Source: an uncultured Opitutia bacterium
Lineage (GTDB): Bacteria > Verrucomicrobiota > Verrucomicrobiia > Opitutales > Opitutaceae
NCBI GenBank assembly: GCA_903834135.1
Contig: CAILHZ010000016.1
Coordinates: 521,001-585,000 of the forward strand
Length of the DNA: 64,000 nt
Direction: 5' to 3'
Shown: one piece after another, positions 8,323 to 17,281 of the stretch
Position numbering within the stretch: position 1 is the first letter of the stretch
How the letters are laid out: each line of letters begins with the position of its first letter
Notes under the pieces: model-generated
What the model saw: only the letters and a program-made list of their open reading frames with translations
Told to the model about the DNA's origin: nothing
Databases searched by the model: none
Made by a program: the position numbers and the translations under genes

Positions 8323-9342
8323 ATGAGTCTAAAATCTCACTCGAATTCAACTGTGCTGGTAACTGGAGGTACTGGTTTTTTAGGTCGCGCCTTAGTTAAA
8401 CGCCTGCTCTTAGAAGGAAGATCTGTACGTATTCTTGCACGTAAACCAAGTAAAGATTTTCAGTCTAAGGGAGTTGAGTTTATTCAAGGCTCCCTGACTG
8501 ATACATCGATTATTAATAAAGCATGTGAAAATTGTGACACCGTTTTTCACGTTGCTGCCAAAGTAGGTGTTTTTGGAAAATATACTGAATTTTATCAGAC
8601 CAATGTTGTTGGAACGAATACTGTCATTGAGGCGTGTAAAAGTGCTGGTGTAAAACGACTAGTCTATACGAGTACACCTAGCGTCGTCTATAATGGTCAA
8701 AATATTACTAACGCGGACGAATCTCTTCCTCTGACCAGCGCTTGTCCAAGTCCATACCCTTTAACTAAAGCTATTGCTGAGAAAACTGTCTTAGCGGCTA
8801 ATAGCCCATCCTTGGGAACAGTTGCCCTTAGACCACATTTAATTTGGGGAGTTGGTGACACTCAGCTTATTCCACGCGTTATGGCACGTGCAGATTCTGG
8901 CCGATTAAAAATTATCGGTTCTGGGAAAAATATCGTAGATATGGTTCACGTAGAAAACGTCGTAGATGCACATCTGCTTGCAGAGTCTTCTTCTCGAGCT
9001 CTTGGTAAGGCTTATTTTATTACCAATGATGAACCTATTATCTTATGGGATTGGATTAATGAACTTTTACGCCGACTTGGAAAAAATCAGATTACACAAA
9101 AGATACCGCTTCCTTTAGGCCTAACGCTGGGTTCTATTGCTGAAGTAGTGTGGACTTTATTCTCAGTAAAAGGAGAACCTCCAATTACTCGCTTTATAGC
9201 AGCAGAACTAGCCAAAGATCACTGGTTTAATATTACAGCAGCTAAAACTGATCTTAATTACGTCCCTAAAGTTTCAATGAAAGCGGGAACGGATGCTTTA
9301 GTTACTTGGCTCCTCGCTGACGCACAGCTTCGAACAAAGTAA
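8323..9342 (+). CDS. oleD: OleD-type 2-alkyl-3-oxoalkanoate reductase
   Basis: 339 residues, extended short-chain dehydrogenase fold. The nucleotide-binding motif TGGTGFLG is near residue 14-21; catalytic Tyr/Lys are in YPLTK. LRPHLIWGVGDTQLIPR and NIVDMVHVENVVDAHLLA match OleD, which reduces the beta-keto acid made by OleA so that OleC can act. It follows oleC by six bases; AAAGG upstream of ATG 8323 is one of the few plausible ribosome-binding sites here. Its last 41 bases overlap the 3' end of the opposite-strand methyltransferase gene. A 3-beta-hydroxysteroid dehydrogenase-like role is the alternative. Confidence 0.85.
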   Translation: MSLKSHSNSTVLVTGGTGFLGRALVKRLLLEGRSVRILARKPSKDFQSKGVEFIQGSLTDTSIINKACENCDTVFHVAAKVGVFGKYTEFYQTNVVGTNTVIEACKSAGVKRLVYTSTPSVVYNGQNITNADESLPLTSACPSPYPLTKAIAEKTVLAANSPSLGTVALRPHLIWGVGDTQLIPRVMARADSGRLKIIGSGKNIVDMVHVENVVDAHLLAESSSRALGKAYFITNDEPIILWDWINELLRRLGKNQITQKIPLPLGLTLGSIAEVVWTLFSVKGEPPITRFIAAELAKDHWFNITAAKTDLNYVPKVSMKAGTDALVTWLLADAQLRTK

Positions 9343-10129
9343 TAATTGTAGCCATTGCTACATTAAGTGAATCGGCTTGGCCTGCCATAGGAATACGCAC
9401 AGGCAGATCAGCACCTTTCATCCAGAAATCACTTAAGCCATATTGTTCACTACCCATGACAATAGCTAAAGGACCTGTAAGGTCGGCATCGCAGTAAAGG
9501 GCCTCAGCTGAGGGGGTTGTTGCAACCGTTTTTATTTTGCGCTCATTAAGCCATTGTTTAACAGGCACACTCTCTGCAACAAAACAAGGTACTGAAAATA
9601 AAACTCCTGTTGAAGCACGTACGACATTGGGATTAAATAAATCTGTTACTGGATCACAGACAATCAAAGCATGACATCCTGCAGCATCTGCACTTCTTAA
9701 GATAGTTCCTAAGTTTCCTGGTTTTTCTATTGCCTCTACTACTAAAATAAATGGCGGCTGACCTGCGCTGCGCTCAGCTAAAACGGAATCGAGTTGCTCT
9801 AATGTACGCTTCCACTGTGGTGCTACAGCTAGTAATCCATCTGGTCTTTCTCTGTATGCAACCTTGGCGAAGGCATCTTTAGTTAATTCATACAAACTTG
9901 CTCCAGACGCAGCTGCTTGATCGATTAATTTTTGTTCATTTTCACCTAGAAACCATTCCGGTGAATAATAGAGTTCTGTTAATCGTACCTTTTTTTCAAG
10001 TGCCCTGCGTATTTCGCGATATCCTTCAACTAAAAATACCCCTGCTTCATCGCGGGGTCTACGATCCCGTAGTTTAACTAATTGCTTGATGCGGGGGTTT
10101 TGAAGGCTGGATATATGCTCTACTTCCAT
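9302..10129 (-). CDS. TrmH/SpoU-family RNA 2'-O-methyltransferase
   Basis: 275 residues. An N-terminal RNA-binding segment (IKQLVKLRDRRPRDEAGVFLVEGYREI) is followed by the SPOUT knot domain with motif 1 NLGTILRSADAAG, motif 2 IVMGSEQYGLSDFW and motif 3 IPMAGQADSLNVAMATII. It should methylate a ribose 2'-OH in rRNA or tRNA using SAM; the exact target cannot be told from sequence. The 3' end overlaps oleD antisense by 41 bases. Upstream is a 93-base gap shared with the divergent rlmD-like gene. Confidence 0.9.
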   Translation of the reverse strand: MEVEHISSLQNPRIKQLVKLRDRRPRDEAGVFLVEGYREIRRALEKKVRLTELYYSPEWFLGENEQKLIDQAAASGASLYELTKDAFAKVAYRERPDGLLAVAPQWKRTLEQLDSVLAERSAGQPPFILVVEAIEKPGNLGTILRSADAAGCHALIVCDPVTDLFNPNVVRASTGVLFSVPCFVAESVPVKQWLNERKIKTVATTPSAEALYCDADLTGPLAIVMGSEQYGLSDFWMKGADLPVRIPMAGQADSLNVAMATIITLFEAVRQRGAK

Positions 10130-10222
10130 AAAGAAGTAAGTTGAACACGCTTCTTTAAAATGAGCACGGCGAAAATAGCAGTATCGACTCCTGCCTTAAG
10201 ACCGTGTTGAATAGTCACTTCT

Positions 10223-11557
10223 GTGTATAAAAAACGTAAATTTAACGATACACCCTTCACTTATCACCAAGAAATTGAGTTCGAGATAACGACTCTGACT
10301 AATCTTGGTTCAGGCTTAGGTAGAATTATGCTGCCCAAAGGGCCCGCGGATAACCTCGAAAGTGAAGCAATAGCGAACCAAGGCGGTTGGGTCGTTATGG
10401 TTCCTTTTACTCTCCCAGGAGAGCATATTCGTGCACGCATATTTAGAAATCACAAGAATTACTCGGAAGCTGACTTACTTGAAGTCCTCACACCATCAAA
10501 AGACCGAGTTACACCTATCTGCTCTCTGTTTGGTCGATGCGGTGGCTGCCAGTATCAACACTTAAGCTATTCTGCCCAACTGATGTGGAAAAAACAGCAG
10601 GTAACTGAACTGCTTAAGTACATGGCGGGTCTTGAATTCGCTGTAGAACCAGTAATTGGTTCTCCTAAGGAATTTGGCTATCGTTCTAAAATTACCCCTC
10701 ACTTTGCTGTACCAACAGTTGAGAAAGGATCTGATTTCCCTATTGGCTTTTTGAAGCAAAGTACCCGGTTTGAATTAGTGGATGTACCACAATGCCCAAT
10801 TGCTACAGATCTCATTAATCAAAAGCTTCCAGAAGTTAGAGCACGTATTAAATCTAAAGCCGCTGAGGGTCTTTATAGTAGAGGAGCAACAGTATTACTC
10901 CGCGAAGCAAGTGCTGAAGTTGTAACCGATTACGAAGCCTCTATTACAGAGCACGTATTACTTCCTGCTGTAAAAGGTACGCTACTGCCTGAAGGCTCAA
11001 AACCTATCACAGAATTAAAGTTAAAGTTTCTGGCTCGAGACTTTTTCCAAAATAATCCGTTTATACTTCCTTTATTTATCGACTACGTACGAAGCCAAGC
11101 TGCTGCTAGTGGTGCACACTACTTAGTTGATGCTTACTGTGGGAGTGGTTTATTCGCATTAAGTGCTGCCGCCTTATTTAAAGAAGTCGCAGGCATTGAA
11201 ATTAGTGCAACTAGTGTTGCTTGTGCAAAAGCTAATGCCGTATCCAACGGCATTAATAATGCTCAATTCCAGACCGGTGAAGCATCGGCTATATTTGCAG
11301 GACTTTTATTTCCTGCATCAGACACGGTTGTTGTGATTGATCCTCCTCGTAAGGGTTGTGATGAGAGTTTCTTAAACCAACTCTTCGCCTACAGTCCTAA
11401 GGCTGTTGTTTATGTAAGTTGCGATCCAGCCACTCAGATGCGCGATCTAAAACCGTTTTTAAATTCGGGTTATCGGGTAAAGCGCATTCAGCCTTTTGAT
11501 TTATTTCCTCAAACCAGACATCTTGAGTGTGTTATTACACTAGAGAAAATAATTTAA
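10223..11557 (+). CDS. rlmD: RlmD/TrmA-type 23S rRNA m5U methyltransferase
   Basis: 444 residues. A TRAM-like N-terminal domain (residues 12-95) precedes the Fe-S motif CSLFGRCGGCQYQH, with another Cys (DVPQCPI) completing the cluster. The SAM domain shows YCGSGLFAL, DPPRKGCD and the catalytic-Cys region YVSCDPATQMRDL. Members make 5-methyluridine in 23S rRNA; RlmD versus RlmCD or TrmA specificity is uncertain. GTG 10223 is the start. The stop overlaps the stop of the convergent lipoate ligase-like gene by four bases. Confidence 0.87.
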   Translation: MYKKRKFNDTPFTYHQEIEFEITTLTNLGSGLGRIMLPKGPADNLESEAIANQGGWVVMVPFTLPGEHIRARIFRNHKNYSEADLLEVLTPSKDRVTPICSLFGRCGGCQYQHLSYSAQLMWKKQQVTELLKYMAGLEFAVEPVIGSPKEFGYRSKITPHFAVPTVEKGSDFPIGFLKQSTRFELVDVPQCPIATDLINQKLPEVRARIKSKAAEGLYSRGATVLLREASAEVVTDYEASITEHVLLPAVKGTLLPEGSKPITELKLKFLARDFFQNNPFILPLFIDYVRSQAAASGAHYLVDAYCGSGLFALSAAALFKEVAGIEISATSVACAKANAVSNGINNAQFQTGEASAIFAGLLFPASDTVVVIDPPRKGCDESFLNQLFAYSPKAVVYVSCDPATQMRDLKPFLNSGYRVKRIQPFDLFPQTRHLECVITLEKII

Positions 11558-12267
11558 CGAAACGCTAGCCAATCAGAACTACTGTACTGCTCGATAAGTC
11601 CAGATAGTTCATCCTCATTAAATTCTGGCCATGGTGTTTGCTGTGCAGGTGCACCGAGTAAAATTCCTAGATTCGTTGTGAAGTCTTCGTGAAACAAATC
11701 CCAGTCGATCGAATCCCCAATTACCTGCCTAGAAAGAGAGCCCTGAAACAGTAATCCATGTTTACTTCTTTTTTGCGCTGCTCCCGCAATTTTTTCTCCT
11801 GTATCACTCATCACAACGTCAAATACTTCTGCGCGCCTAAAACAAACACCTGTAATGCCTTCTGCGGGCTGAGTGTCTTCTGCAGCTTGTAGTTTTGCTT
11901 TTATACCCTGCTTTACGAGTGCCTGAATTAAACATTCGTGAATTTCACGGTAACTTTGTGTCGCTCTAATTTCTTCTAAGGGGTGGCCACGCGGTATTAC
12001 TAGTGAAAATGTCCAGTCTTGTCTGTGATCTACAATCCCTCCGCCTGTTGGTCTACGACATACATCAAACGTTTCCTCTTTAGGAAGTTGTTGGATTACC
12101 CAGGCGTACTTCTGACTATAACCAAATGTAAACGCTTGGGTATGCCACGCGTAGTGTCTAAACCGCGGCAACGTAGATTCAGGATAACGCTGTAGAAGTA
12201 GAAAATCGATAGCCATATTTTCTGCAGCTCGAGCAACTCGAGTAGGTAGAATATGTAGTATTTTCAT
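11554..12267 (-). CDS. Lipoate-protein ligase A-like protein
   Basis: 237 residues, consistent with the BPL/LplA/LipB catalytic domain. VCRRPTGGGIVDHRQDWTFSLVIP contains the RRxxGGGxVxH signature; ITGVCFRRAEVFDVVMSDTGEKIAGAAQKRSKHGLLFQGSL supplies the KIxGxAQ motif with the ligand-contacting Lys. Members attach lipoate or octanoate to E2 and GcvH proteins. It lacks the C-terminal LplA domain, so it could be a LipM-like octanoyltransferase or ligase. ATG at 12265-12267 precedes a 28-base gap; no lipoyl synthase is adjacent. Confidence 0.82.
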   Translation of the reverse strand: MKILHILPTRVARAAENMAIDFLLLQRYPESTLPRFRHYAWHTQAFTFGYSQKYAWVIQQLPKEETFDVCRRPTGGGIVDHRQDWTFSLVIPRGHPLEEIRATQSYREIHECLIQALVKQGIKAKLQAAEDTQPAEGITGVCFRRAEVFDVVMSDTGEKIAGAAQKRSKHGLLFQGSLSRQVIGDSIDWDLFHEDFTTNLGILLGAPAQQTPWPEFNEDELSGLIEQYSSSDWLAFR

Positions 12268-12295
12268 CGTGCTAAGTGTTCTACGATTACATTTT

Positions 12296-12772
12296 TTACC
12301 TCATCAGAAGATCTGCATTGATATGCGATATCATAGCCCAGCCACCTAATTCATTTTTTCTAATTTTTCCTAGTACAAGAAAGGAAGCTTTCTCCATAAT
12401 TATAACTTCAGGGGTTGGGGTTCCAGTCGTGAGTACTGTGGCTAAAAATTCAAGATAAGGATTATGCCCCACTACCGCGATGTGCTTGGTTTCTTTTTTT
12501 ATTTTTCGTGCAATAATTAACGGATCATCCTCTGGCCTCAAGTCCTCTGTTTCGACTAATGGAACACTCCAGGCTAAGTGATCGCACAAACCTGAGGCTG
12601 TTTCTTTAGCTCTTAATAACGAACTGTGCCATATTTCGTCTGGCACTAATACTTGAGCTTTTTTTAAATACAGACTCAGTGCTTTTACTTGAGCATGGCC
12701 ATGAGCACTTAGTTGCCGTTTGGCATCTACTGGTCCCGAAACTGCATCGGCATGCCGAATGAGGTAAAGCAT
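12296..12772 (-). CDS. sixA: SixA-type phosphohistidine phosphatase
   Basis: 158 residues, typical for SixA. The histidine phosphatase signature is LIRHADA (R6, H7) and the second catalytic His is in VVGHNPYLEFL. WHSSLLRAKETA adds the conserved Arg. Members dephosphorylate phosphohistidine in phosphorelay or phosphotransferase proteins. It lies 30 bases downstream of pdxH on the same strand and 28 bases before the lipoate ligase-like gene, so the three may be one transcript. Confidence 0.87.
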   Translation of the reverse strand: MLYLIRHADAVSGPVDAKRQLSAHGHAQVKALSLYLKKAQVLVPDEIWHSSLLRAKETASGLCDHLAWSVPLVETEDLRPEDDPLIIARKIKKETKHIAVVGHNPYLEFLATVLTTGTPTPEVIIMEKASFLVLGKIRKNELGGWAMISHINADLLMR

Positions 12773-12802
12773 TCTATATTATAGCAAGTTCTTCGAGATC
12801 TC

Positions 12803-13438
12803 TTATGGAGAAAGGCGTTCGATCGTCCAACCATCACTTATTTTACGGTAGCGCAAACGGTCGTGTAAACGATTTCGTCTTCCCTGCCAAAATTCTACCG
12901 TTTCTGGAGCTAGTCGATAGCCTCCCCAATGTGGCGGTAAAGGTATCTTTTGACCTGCGTACTTTGCTTCAGCCGCCTTCATGTTTTGCTCTAAAACTTC
13001 ACGACTCGAAACAATAGTACTTTGTTGAGATGCCCAAGCCCCTAACTGACTTAAAACAGGTCTACTATGAAAATACGCCTCACTTTCTTCCCTTGCCACC
13101 TTAGTGACTGTACCTTCAACAATAACCTGTCGTTCTAAACCAATCCAATGAAAGAGAAGTGATGCATTAGGGTTATTGTCTAAGTCCCGCGCTTTTTCAC
13201 TTTGATAGTTCGTATAAAATACAAAGCCGCGGCCATCAGCCCCTTTAAGTAACACGGTCCGAGAGCTAGGTTTCTTATCTGCGCCACAGGTTGATAGCAC
13301 CATAGCGTTAGGTTCTGTAATCTTAGCAGCCTCAACCTCTTGAAACCATTTTTCAAATTGCCTAAAAGGATCCCGAGCGAGGTCTTTTTCGAGTAGACCC
13401 GCTAAACTATAATCTTTTCTGAGATCGGCTAGGTTCAT
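12803..13438 (-). CDS. pdxH: Pyridoxamine 5'-phosphate oxidase
   Basis: 211 residues from ATG 13436-13438, which gives the usual start MNLADLRKDY and is preceded by AAGGAA at good distance; an upstream in-frame codon at 13480 is less likely. Family landmarks: FMN-contacting SSRTVLLKGADGRGFVFYTNYQSEKARDL, then LLFHWIGLERQVIVEG, and the C-terminal FWQGRRNRLHDRLRY. PdxH oxidises pyridoxine or pyridoxamine phosphate to pyridoxal 5'-phosphate with FMN and oxygen, implying an aerobic lifestyle. First gene of a probable pdxH-sixA-ligase operon. Confidence 0.94.
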   Translation of the reverse strand: MNLADLRKDYSLAGLLEKDLARDPFRQFEKWFQEVEAAKITEPNAMVLSTCGADKKPSSRTVLLKGADGRGFVFYTNYQSEKARDLDNNPNASLLFHWIGLERQVIVEGTVTKVAREESEAYFHSRPVLSQLGAWASQQSTIVSSREVLEQNMKAAEAKYAGQKIPLPPHWGGYRLAPETVEFWQGRRNRLHDRLRYRKISDGWTIERLSP

Positions 13439-13578
13439 AAAGGATTCCTTAAGATTTTGCCGTCTAAGGCCAAGGCGCAACGAAATTGCTCTATTTTAAC
13501 CTTAAAAAGGCACTCGCCTCACCGCTTCAAGGGCGTGAAACTAATGTTTTCAAGCGATTCCCTCAATTTGTTTTCGCC

Positions 13579-14820
13579 ATGACTCCTTTCGACTACATAG
13601 ACCGTCACTCAAAGCAGATGCTTAAGTTTTTAGGCGATATTATACGCGTTCCTACAGTCAACCCGCCTGGAGATAAGTACGATCAGATGACCGCCTTGCT
13701 GAGCTCCAAACTTACGTCGCTAGGTCTTACCACTAAACGCTACTCTGTTCCTAAGAGCATTTTAAAGGATGCACTTGCTCCAGAATTTCTAAACTATCCC
13801 CGGTTTAATGTATTAGGAAAACTTAAAGGTAAAAACAGTAAACGCACAGTGCATTTCAATGCCCATTATGACGTAGTTCCTGTTTCGGGGGTATGGAAGC
13901 ATGGCGGTGCTTTTAGTGGTAAAGTATCAGGTGGTCATATTTATGGCCGCGGCACAGCAGACATGAAAGGCTCTATAGCTAGTCTAACGCTTGCCTTAGA
14001 ATCGCTCGCAGCTACAAAAATTAAATCAAACTTAAATGTTGAGGTTTCTCTAACCGCAGACGAAGAAACTGATTCAGCACTAGGAACTGGTTGGATGATT
14101 CATAATACACCTATTAATCCAAACTATGCTATTGTTATGGAAGGTGGAGAAAAAGATATGGTCTGCTGTGGGCATGGTGGAGTTATATGGCTTGAAGTTG
14201 CAGTGCATGGAAAACCAGCACATGGCTCAATGCCGCAAAATGGAATCAATGCCTTAGAAAAAATGTCTGCTCTTATACTCGCATTAGAGGATTACAAAAA
14301 ACAATTGCGAAAGACTTCCTTTAAAACACCAAGTGGAGATATACGTTATCCAACGATTAATGTGGGCGGTGTGTTTGAATCAGGCCCCGGTGGAAAAATA
14401 AATACCGTTCCTTCCTACGGCTCATTTAGTATTGATCGTCGGGTTCTCGCCGTAGAAAACCACCCGTCCGCAGAAAAAGATCTGCGTAATTTTTTAATCT
14501 CTGCTGCAAAAAAAATTCCTCAATGTTGTATTACAATTAGGAAAATTTCTGAAAACTACGCCTGTTTTACACCACCTACGCATCCTTTCTTTAAATCAGT
14601 GGGCCAAAGCTTAGAAAAAGTAAGGAAAGAGCCTGCAGTGTTTAGCGTATCTACAGGATTTAATGATATGCAGTTTTTTGCTTCTGAATTGAAAATTCCG
14701 ACAGTGGGCTACGGCCCTGGCGGTGACGATTACCACGCCGTTAATGAAAAAGTGTCCGTAAATGATCTGGTTGATTCGGCAAAAATATATGCTGATATTC
14801 TTACAAGCTTCGAAGGATGA
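13579..14820 (+). CDS. M20-family metallohydrolase (ArgE/DapE-like deacylase)
   Basis: 413 residues from ATG 13579; the frame is open from TTG 13486 but the family-like start is TPFDYIDRHSKQMLKF. Metal site: HFNAHYDVVPV, GRGTADMKG, TADEETDS, MEGGEKD and the C-terminal DDYHAVNE, all expected for a two-zinc M20 enzyme with an inserted dimerisation domain (residues about 200-310). It hydrolyses an amide, but whether the substrate is an N-acyl amino acid, a dipeptide or an acetylated amino sugar cannot be told. Eighteen bases separate it from the GH88 gene, suggesting joint transcription. Confidence 0.85.
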   Translation: MTPFDYIDRHSKQMLKFLGDIIRVPTVNPPGDKYDQMTALLSSKLTSLGLTTKRYSVPKSILKDALAPEFLNYPRFNVLGKLKGKNSKRTVHFNAHYDVVPVSGVWKHGGAFSGKVSGGHIYGRGTADMKGSIASLTLALESLAATKIKSNLNVEVSLTADEETDSALGTGWMIHNTPINPNYAIVMEGGEKDMVCCGHGGVIWLEVAVHGKPAHGSMPQNGINALEKMSALILALEDYKKQLRKTSFKTPSGDIRYPTINVGGVFESGPGGKINTVPSYGSFSIDRRVLAVENHPSAEKDLRNFLISAAKKIPQCCITIRKISENYACFTPPTHPFFKSVGQSLEKVRKEPAVFSVSTGFNDMQFFASELKIPTVGYGPGGDDYHAVNEKVSVNDLVDSAKIYADILTSFEG

Positions 14821-14838
14821 TCTCTAAAAAATTTTATT

Positions 14839-16251
14839 ATGAAAATTAATTTATCAATTACCCCTGAAAAATTATTAAAGAAAACTGAGCATGTTTTTGA
14901 TCTCGCAGGTCAAAAAATAGCTTCTCTTAATAAAAGTTGGGATGCAAACAAGGGAACTCCTGTATTTACCGTTAAAGGAAAATATACTTCTAGGGGCTGG
15001 ACTGAATGGACCCAAGGTTTTCAGTTTGGAATGGCTTTTCTGCATTTCGACGGAACCTCCGACAAGGCCTCGCTTCGTTTAGGACGTGAAAAAACGATCA
15101 AACATATGGCCTCTCATGTTTCTCACATCGGAGTACATGATCATGGGTTTAACAACATTTCGACGTATGGTAATTTACGCAGATTGATTCTTGAGGGAAG
15201 GGCTTCTGAAGAAAAAGGTGAATTACATTTTGCAGAATTAGGCCTAAAGGTTTCCGGAGCTGTTCAAGCAGCTAGACATGTTACAACAAACTGCAAACAA
15301 CCATGGTCTCCAGTTGCAGATGCTGCCGGTGTAATACCAAGTGGATATATTTATTCATTTAACGGACCCCAATCTCTCTTTGCTGATACCATACGCTCAA
15401 TGCGTTCCTTAAGTATCGCACACCAATTAGGGCATGTACTCATGGGCGAGGGAGATAAAAAGATTAATCTACTGCACCGTTCAATTGAGCATGCAGCAAC
15501 TACCGCTCGTTTTAATGTGTTCTTTGGGCAAGAAAGAGATGCTTATGACGTACGTGGTCGTGTGGCACATGAATCTATTTTTAATCGTAATGATGGACAA
15601 TATCGCTGTCCAAGTACGCAACAAGGCTACTCGCCTTTCACCACATGGACTCGGGGTGCAGCATGGATCATTTGCGGTTATGCTGAACAACTTGAATACC
15701 TGGATACTGTTCAAGGTGCAGAATTAGATAGTATGGGTGGAAGACGTGCCGTTACTGATTTATATCTAGAAACAGCTAAGGCTGCGTGTGATTACTATAT
15801 CGATGGCTATTCAGCAAAAGACGGTATCCCTTACTGGGATAATGGCGCAGCAAAACTGCATAACTTAGGCAATTATACAAATAAGGACTCCGATCCTTTT
15901 AATGCCTACGAGCCTGTTGATAGTTCTGCTGCTGCAATCGCTGCACAAGGTTTCTTACGCTTGGGACGATGGCTTTCAGCAAATGATTCTAACGTAGCGG
16001 GAAAACGCTACTTCCAAGCCGGTCTAACCATTGCCTCCACCCTATTTGATGAACCCTATCTATCAACAGATAGTGACCATCAAGGACTGTTATTGCATAG
16101 CGTCTATCACAGACCAAACGGTTGGGACTATATTCCAAAAGGTAAAAAAGTTCCTTGTGGAGAATCTTCCATGTGGGGCGACTATCACGCTCTTGAGCTA
16201 GCACTACTAATTAATCGTCTCGCTCAAGATAAATACTATACGTTTTTTTGA
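14839..16251 (+). CDS. Glycoside hydrolase family 88 (unsaturated glucuronyl hydrolase)
   Basis: 470 residues with an (alpha/alpha)6-barrel pattern. Family landmarks are VHDHGFNNISTYGNL (with a candidate catalytic Asp), FTTWTRGAAWIICGYAE, IPYWDNGA, VDSSAAAIAAQGFLRLG and the C-terminal ESSMWGDYHALELALL. GH88 enzymes add water to the 4,5-unsaturated uronate left at oligosaccharide ends by polysaccharide lyases. No signal peptide is seen, so it should act in the cytoplasm after uptake. Paired with the M20 gene 18 bases upstream. Its last 16 bases overlap the convergent TIGR01777 gene. Confidence 0.88.
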   Translation: MKINLSITPEKLLKKTEHVFDLAGQKIASLNKSWDANKGTPVFTVKGKYTSRGWTEWTQGFQFGMAFLHFDGTSDKASLRLGREKTIKHMASHVSHIGVHDHGFNNISTYGNLRRLILEGRASEEKGELHFAELGLKVSGAVQAARHVTTNCKQPWSPVADAAGVIPSGYIYSFNGPQSLFADTIRSMRSLSIAHQLGHVLMGEGDKKINLLHRSIEHAATTARFNVFFGQERDAYDVRGRVAHESIFNRNDGQYRCPSTQQGYSPFTTWTRGAAWIICGYAEQLEYLDTVQGAELDSMGGRRAVTDLYLETAKAACDYYIDGYSAKDGIPYWDNGAAKLHNLGNYTNKDSDPFNAYEPVDSSAAAIAAQGFLRLGRWLSANDSNVAGKRYFQAGLTIASTLFDEPYLSTDSDHQGLLLHSVYHRPNGWDYIPKGKKVPCGESSMWGDYHALELALLINRLAQDKYYTFF

Positions 16252-17168
16252 GTAATGAGTAGGTCTTTAAAAGTCTCGAGTAATTGCGTGTAGTTAAAAC
16301 TGAAGCCTTCTTTAAGTAAGCGTTCCGGGAGACACGCTCTTCCTTTAAGGGCAAGCTCTGGATTAACTCGCATTACAGTTTTAGAAATTAAAGTCACTGC
16401 CCAAGCAGGTGCTGGTGGTGACCAAGGCCGATTAAGCGCCTGTCTTAACTGCTTCATAAACACCTTGTTTGTAACTGGTGTTGGTGCGCAAGCATTGTAC
16501 TGCCCGCGAGCGGAATCTGTCTGTATTGCCCACTGACACATTCGACAAAAATCGTTAATATGAGCCCAACTAATATACTGCTTACCAGAGCCTGTTGTGC
16601 CCCCTAAAAATAACCGTGTTAATAAGCTTAGCGGGGCGAGTGCACCACCCTTTGCACCTAATATAAATCCTATTCTAAAAGCAACTAAGCGGGGATTGCT
16701 TTTGTACTGAGCTTTAAAAAAAGCATTTTCCCACGCCTTCGTCACCTCTGCAAAAAAATCATCTGCATGAGGACTTTCCTCAGTACATACCACTTCTCCT
16801 TTATTTCCGTATAAAGCTAACGTAGAGGCTTGAATGAGAATCTTAGGTGGATTCGAGCAAGTATTAAGTGCTGCAGTAATTGCATCAACAGCGCTTACCC
16901 GTGATTCGAGTATAGCTTTACGATTAATCTCGTTATCGAGACAAGCGACGCTTCTTCCCGCTAAATTAATTACTGCAGTTGAACCTTCGAGTTCTGCAGC
17001 CCAGCTACCTACTGTTCTGCCATCCCAGTGAACAAAACGCACCAGCCTTTTATCAGGCTTAATAGATCGCGACAAAATAACCACTTCCCAGCCTAAATTG
17101 GCGAAATGTGCAGCAAGGGATGATCCTAAAAATCCAGATCCACCAGGAATAATGACTTTGGGTGTCAT
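16236..17168 (-). CDS. TIGR01777-family NAD-dependent epimerase-like protein
   Basis: 310 residues. N-terminal Rossmann motif GGSGFLGSSLAAHF (about residues 8-21); conserved VHWDGRTVGSW, YGNKGEVVCTEESP and SWAHINDFCRM stretches; C-terminal DUF1731 region with LKGRACLPERLLKEGFSF. This is the YfcH-like group, a short-chain dehydrogenase relative of unknown substrate found widely in bacteria. ATG at 17166-17168. The 3' end overlaps GH88 by 16 bases in convergent orientation. Confidence 0.88.
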   Translation of the reverse strand: MTPKVIIPGGSGFLGSSLAAHFANLGWEVVILSRSIKPDKRLVRFVHWDGRTVGSWAAELEGSTAVINLAGRSVACLDNEINRKAILESRVSAVDAITAALNTCSNPPKILIQASTLALYGNKGEVVCTEESPHADDFFAEVTKAWENAFFKAQYKSNPRLVAFRIGFILGAKGGALAPLSLLTRLFLGGTTGSGKQYISWAHINDFCRMCQWAIQTDSARGQYNACAPTPVTNKVFMKQLRQALNRPWSPPAPAWAVTLISKTVMRVNPELALKGRACLPERLLKEGFSFNYTQLLETFKDLLITQKNV

Positions 17169-17281
17169 AACTAAGACTTTGCTTACTATTTAAGATTTCG
17201 CAACCGCTCTGAGCTAAGGATCTTCTTAAAATGTATGAAAAGTGTTTCATTTGCTCATAATTTAGTGAGAATTTAACCGCA

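Noticed and set aside
13486-13578. Upstream extension of the M20 hydrolase from TTG
   Set aside because: The added 31 residues lack family similarity and the natural start MTPFDYIDRH fits M20 enzymes.
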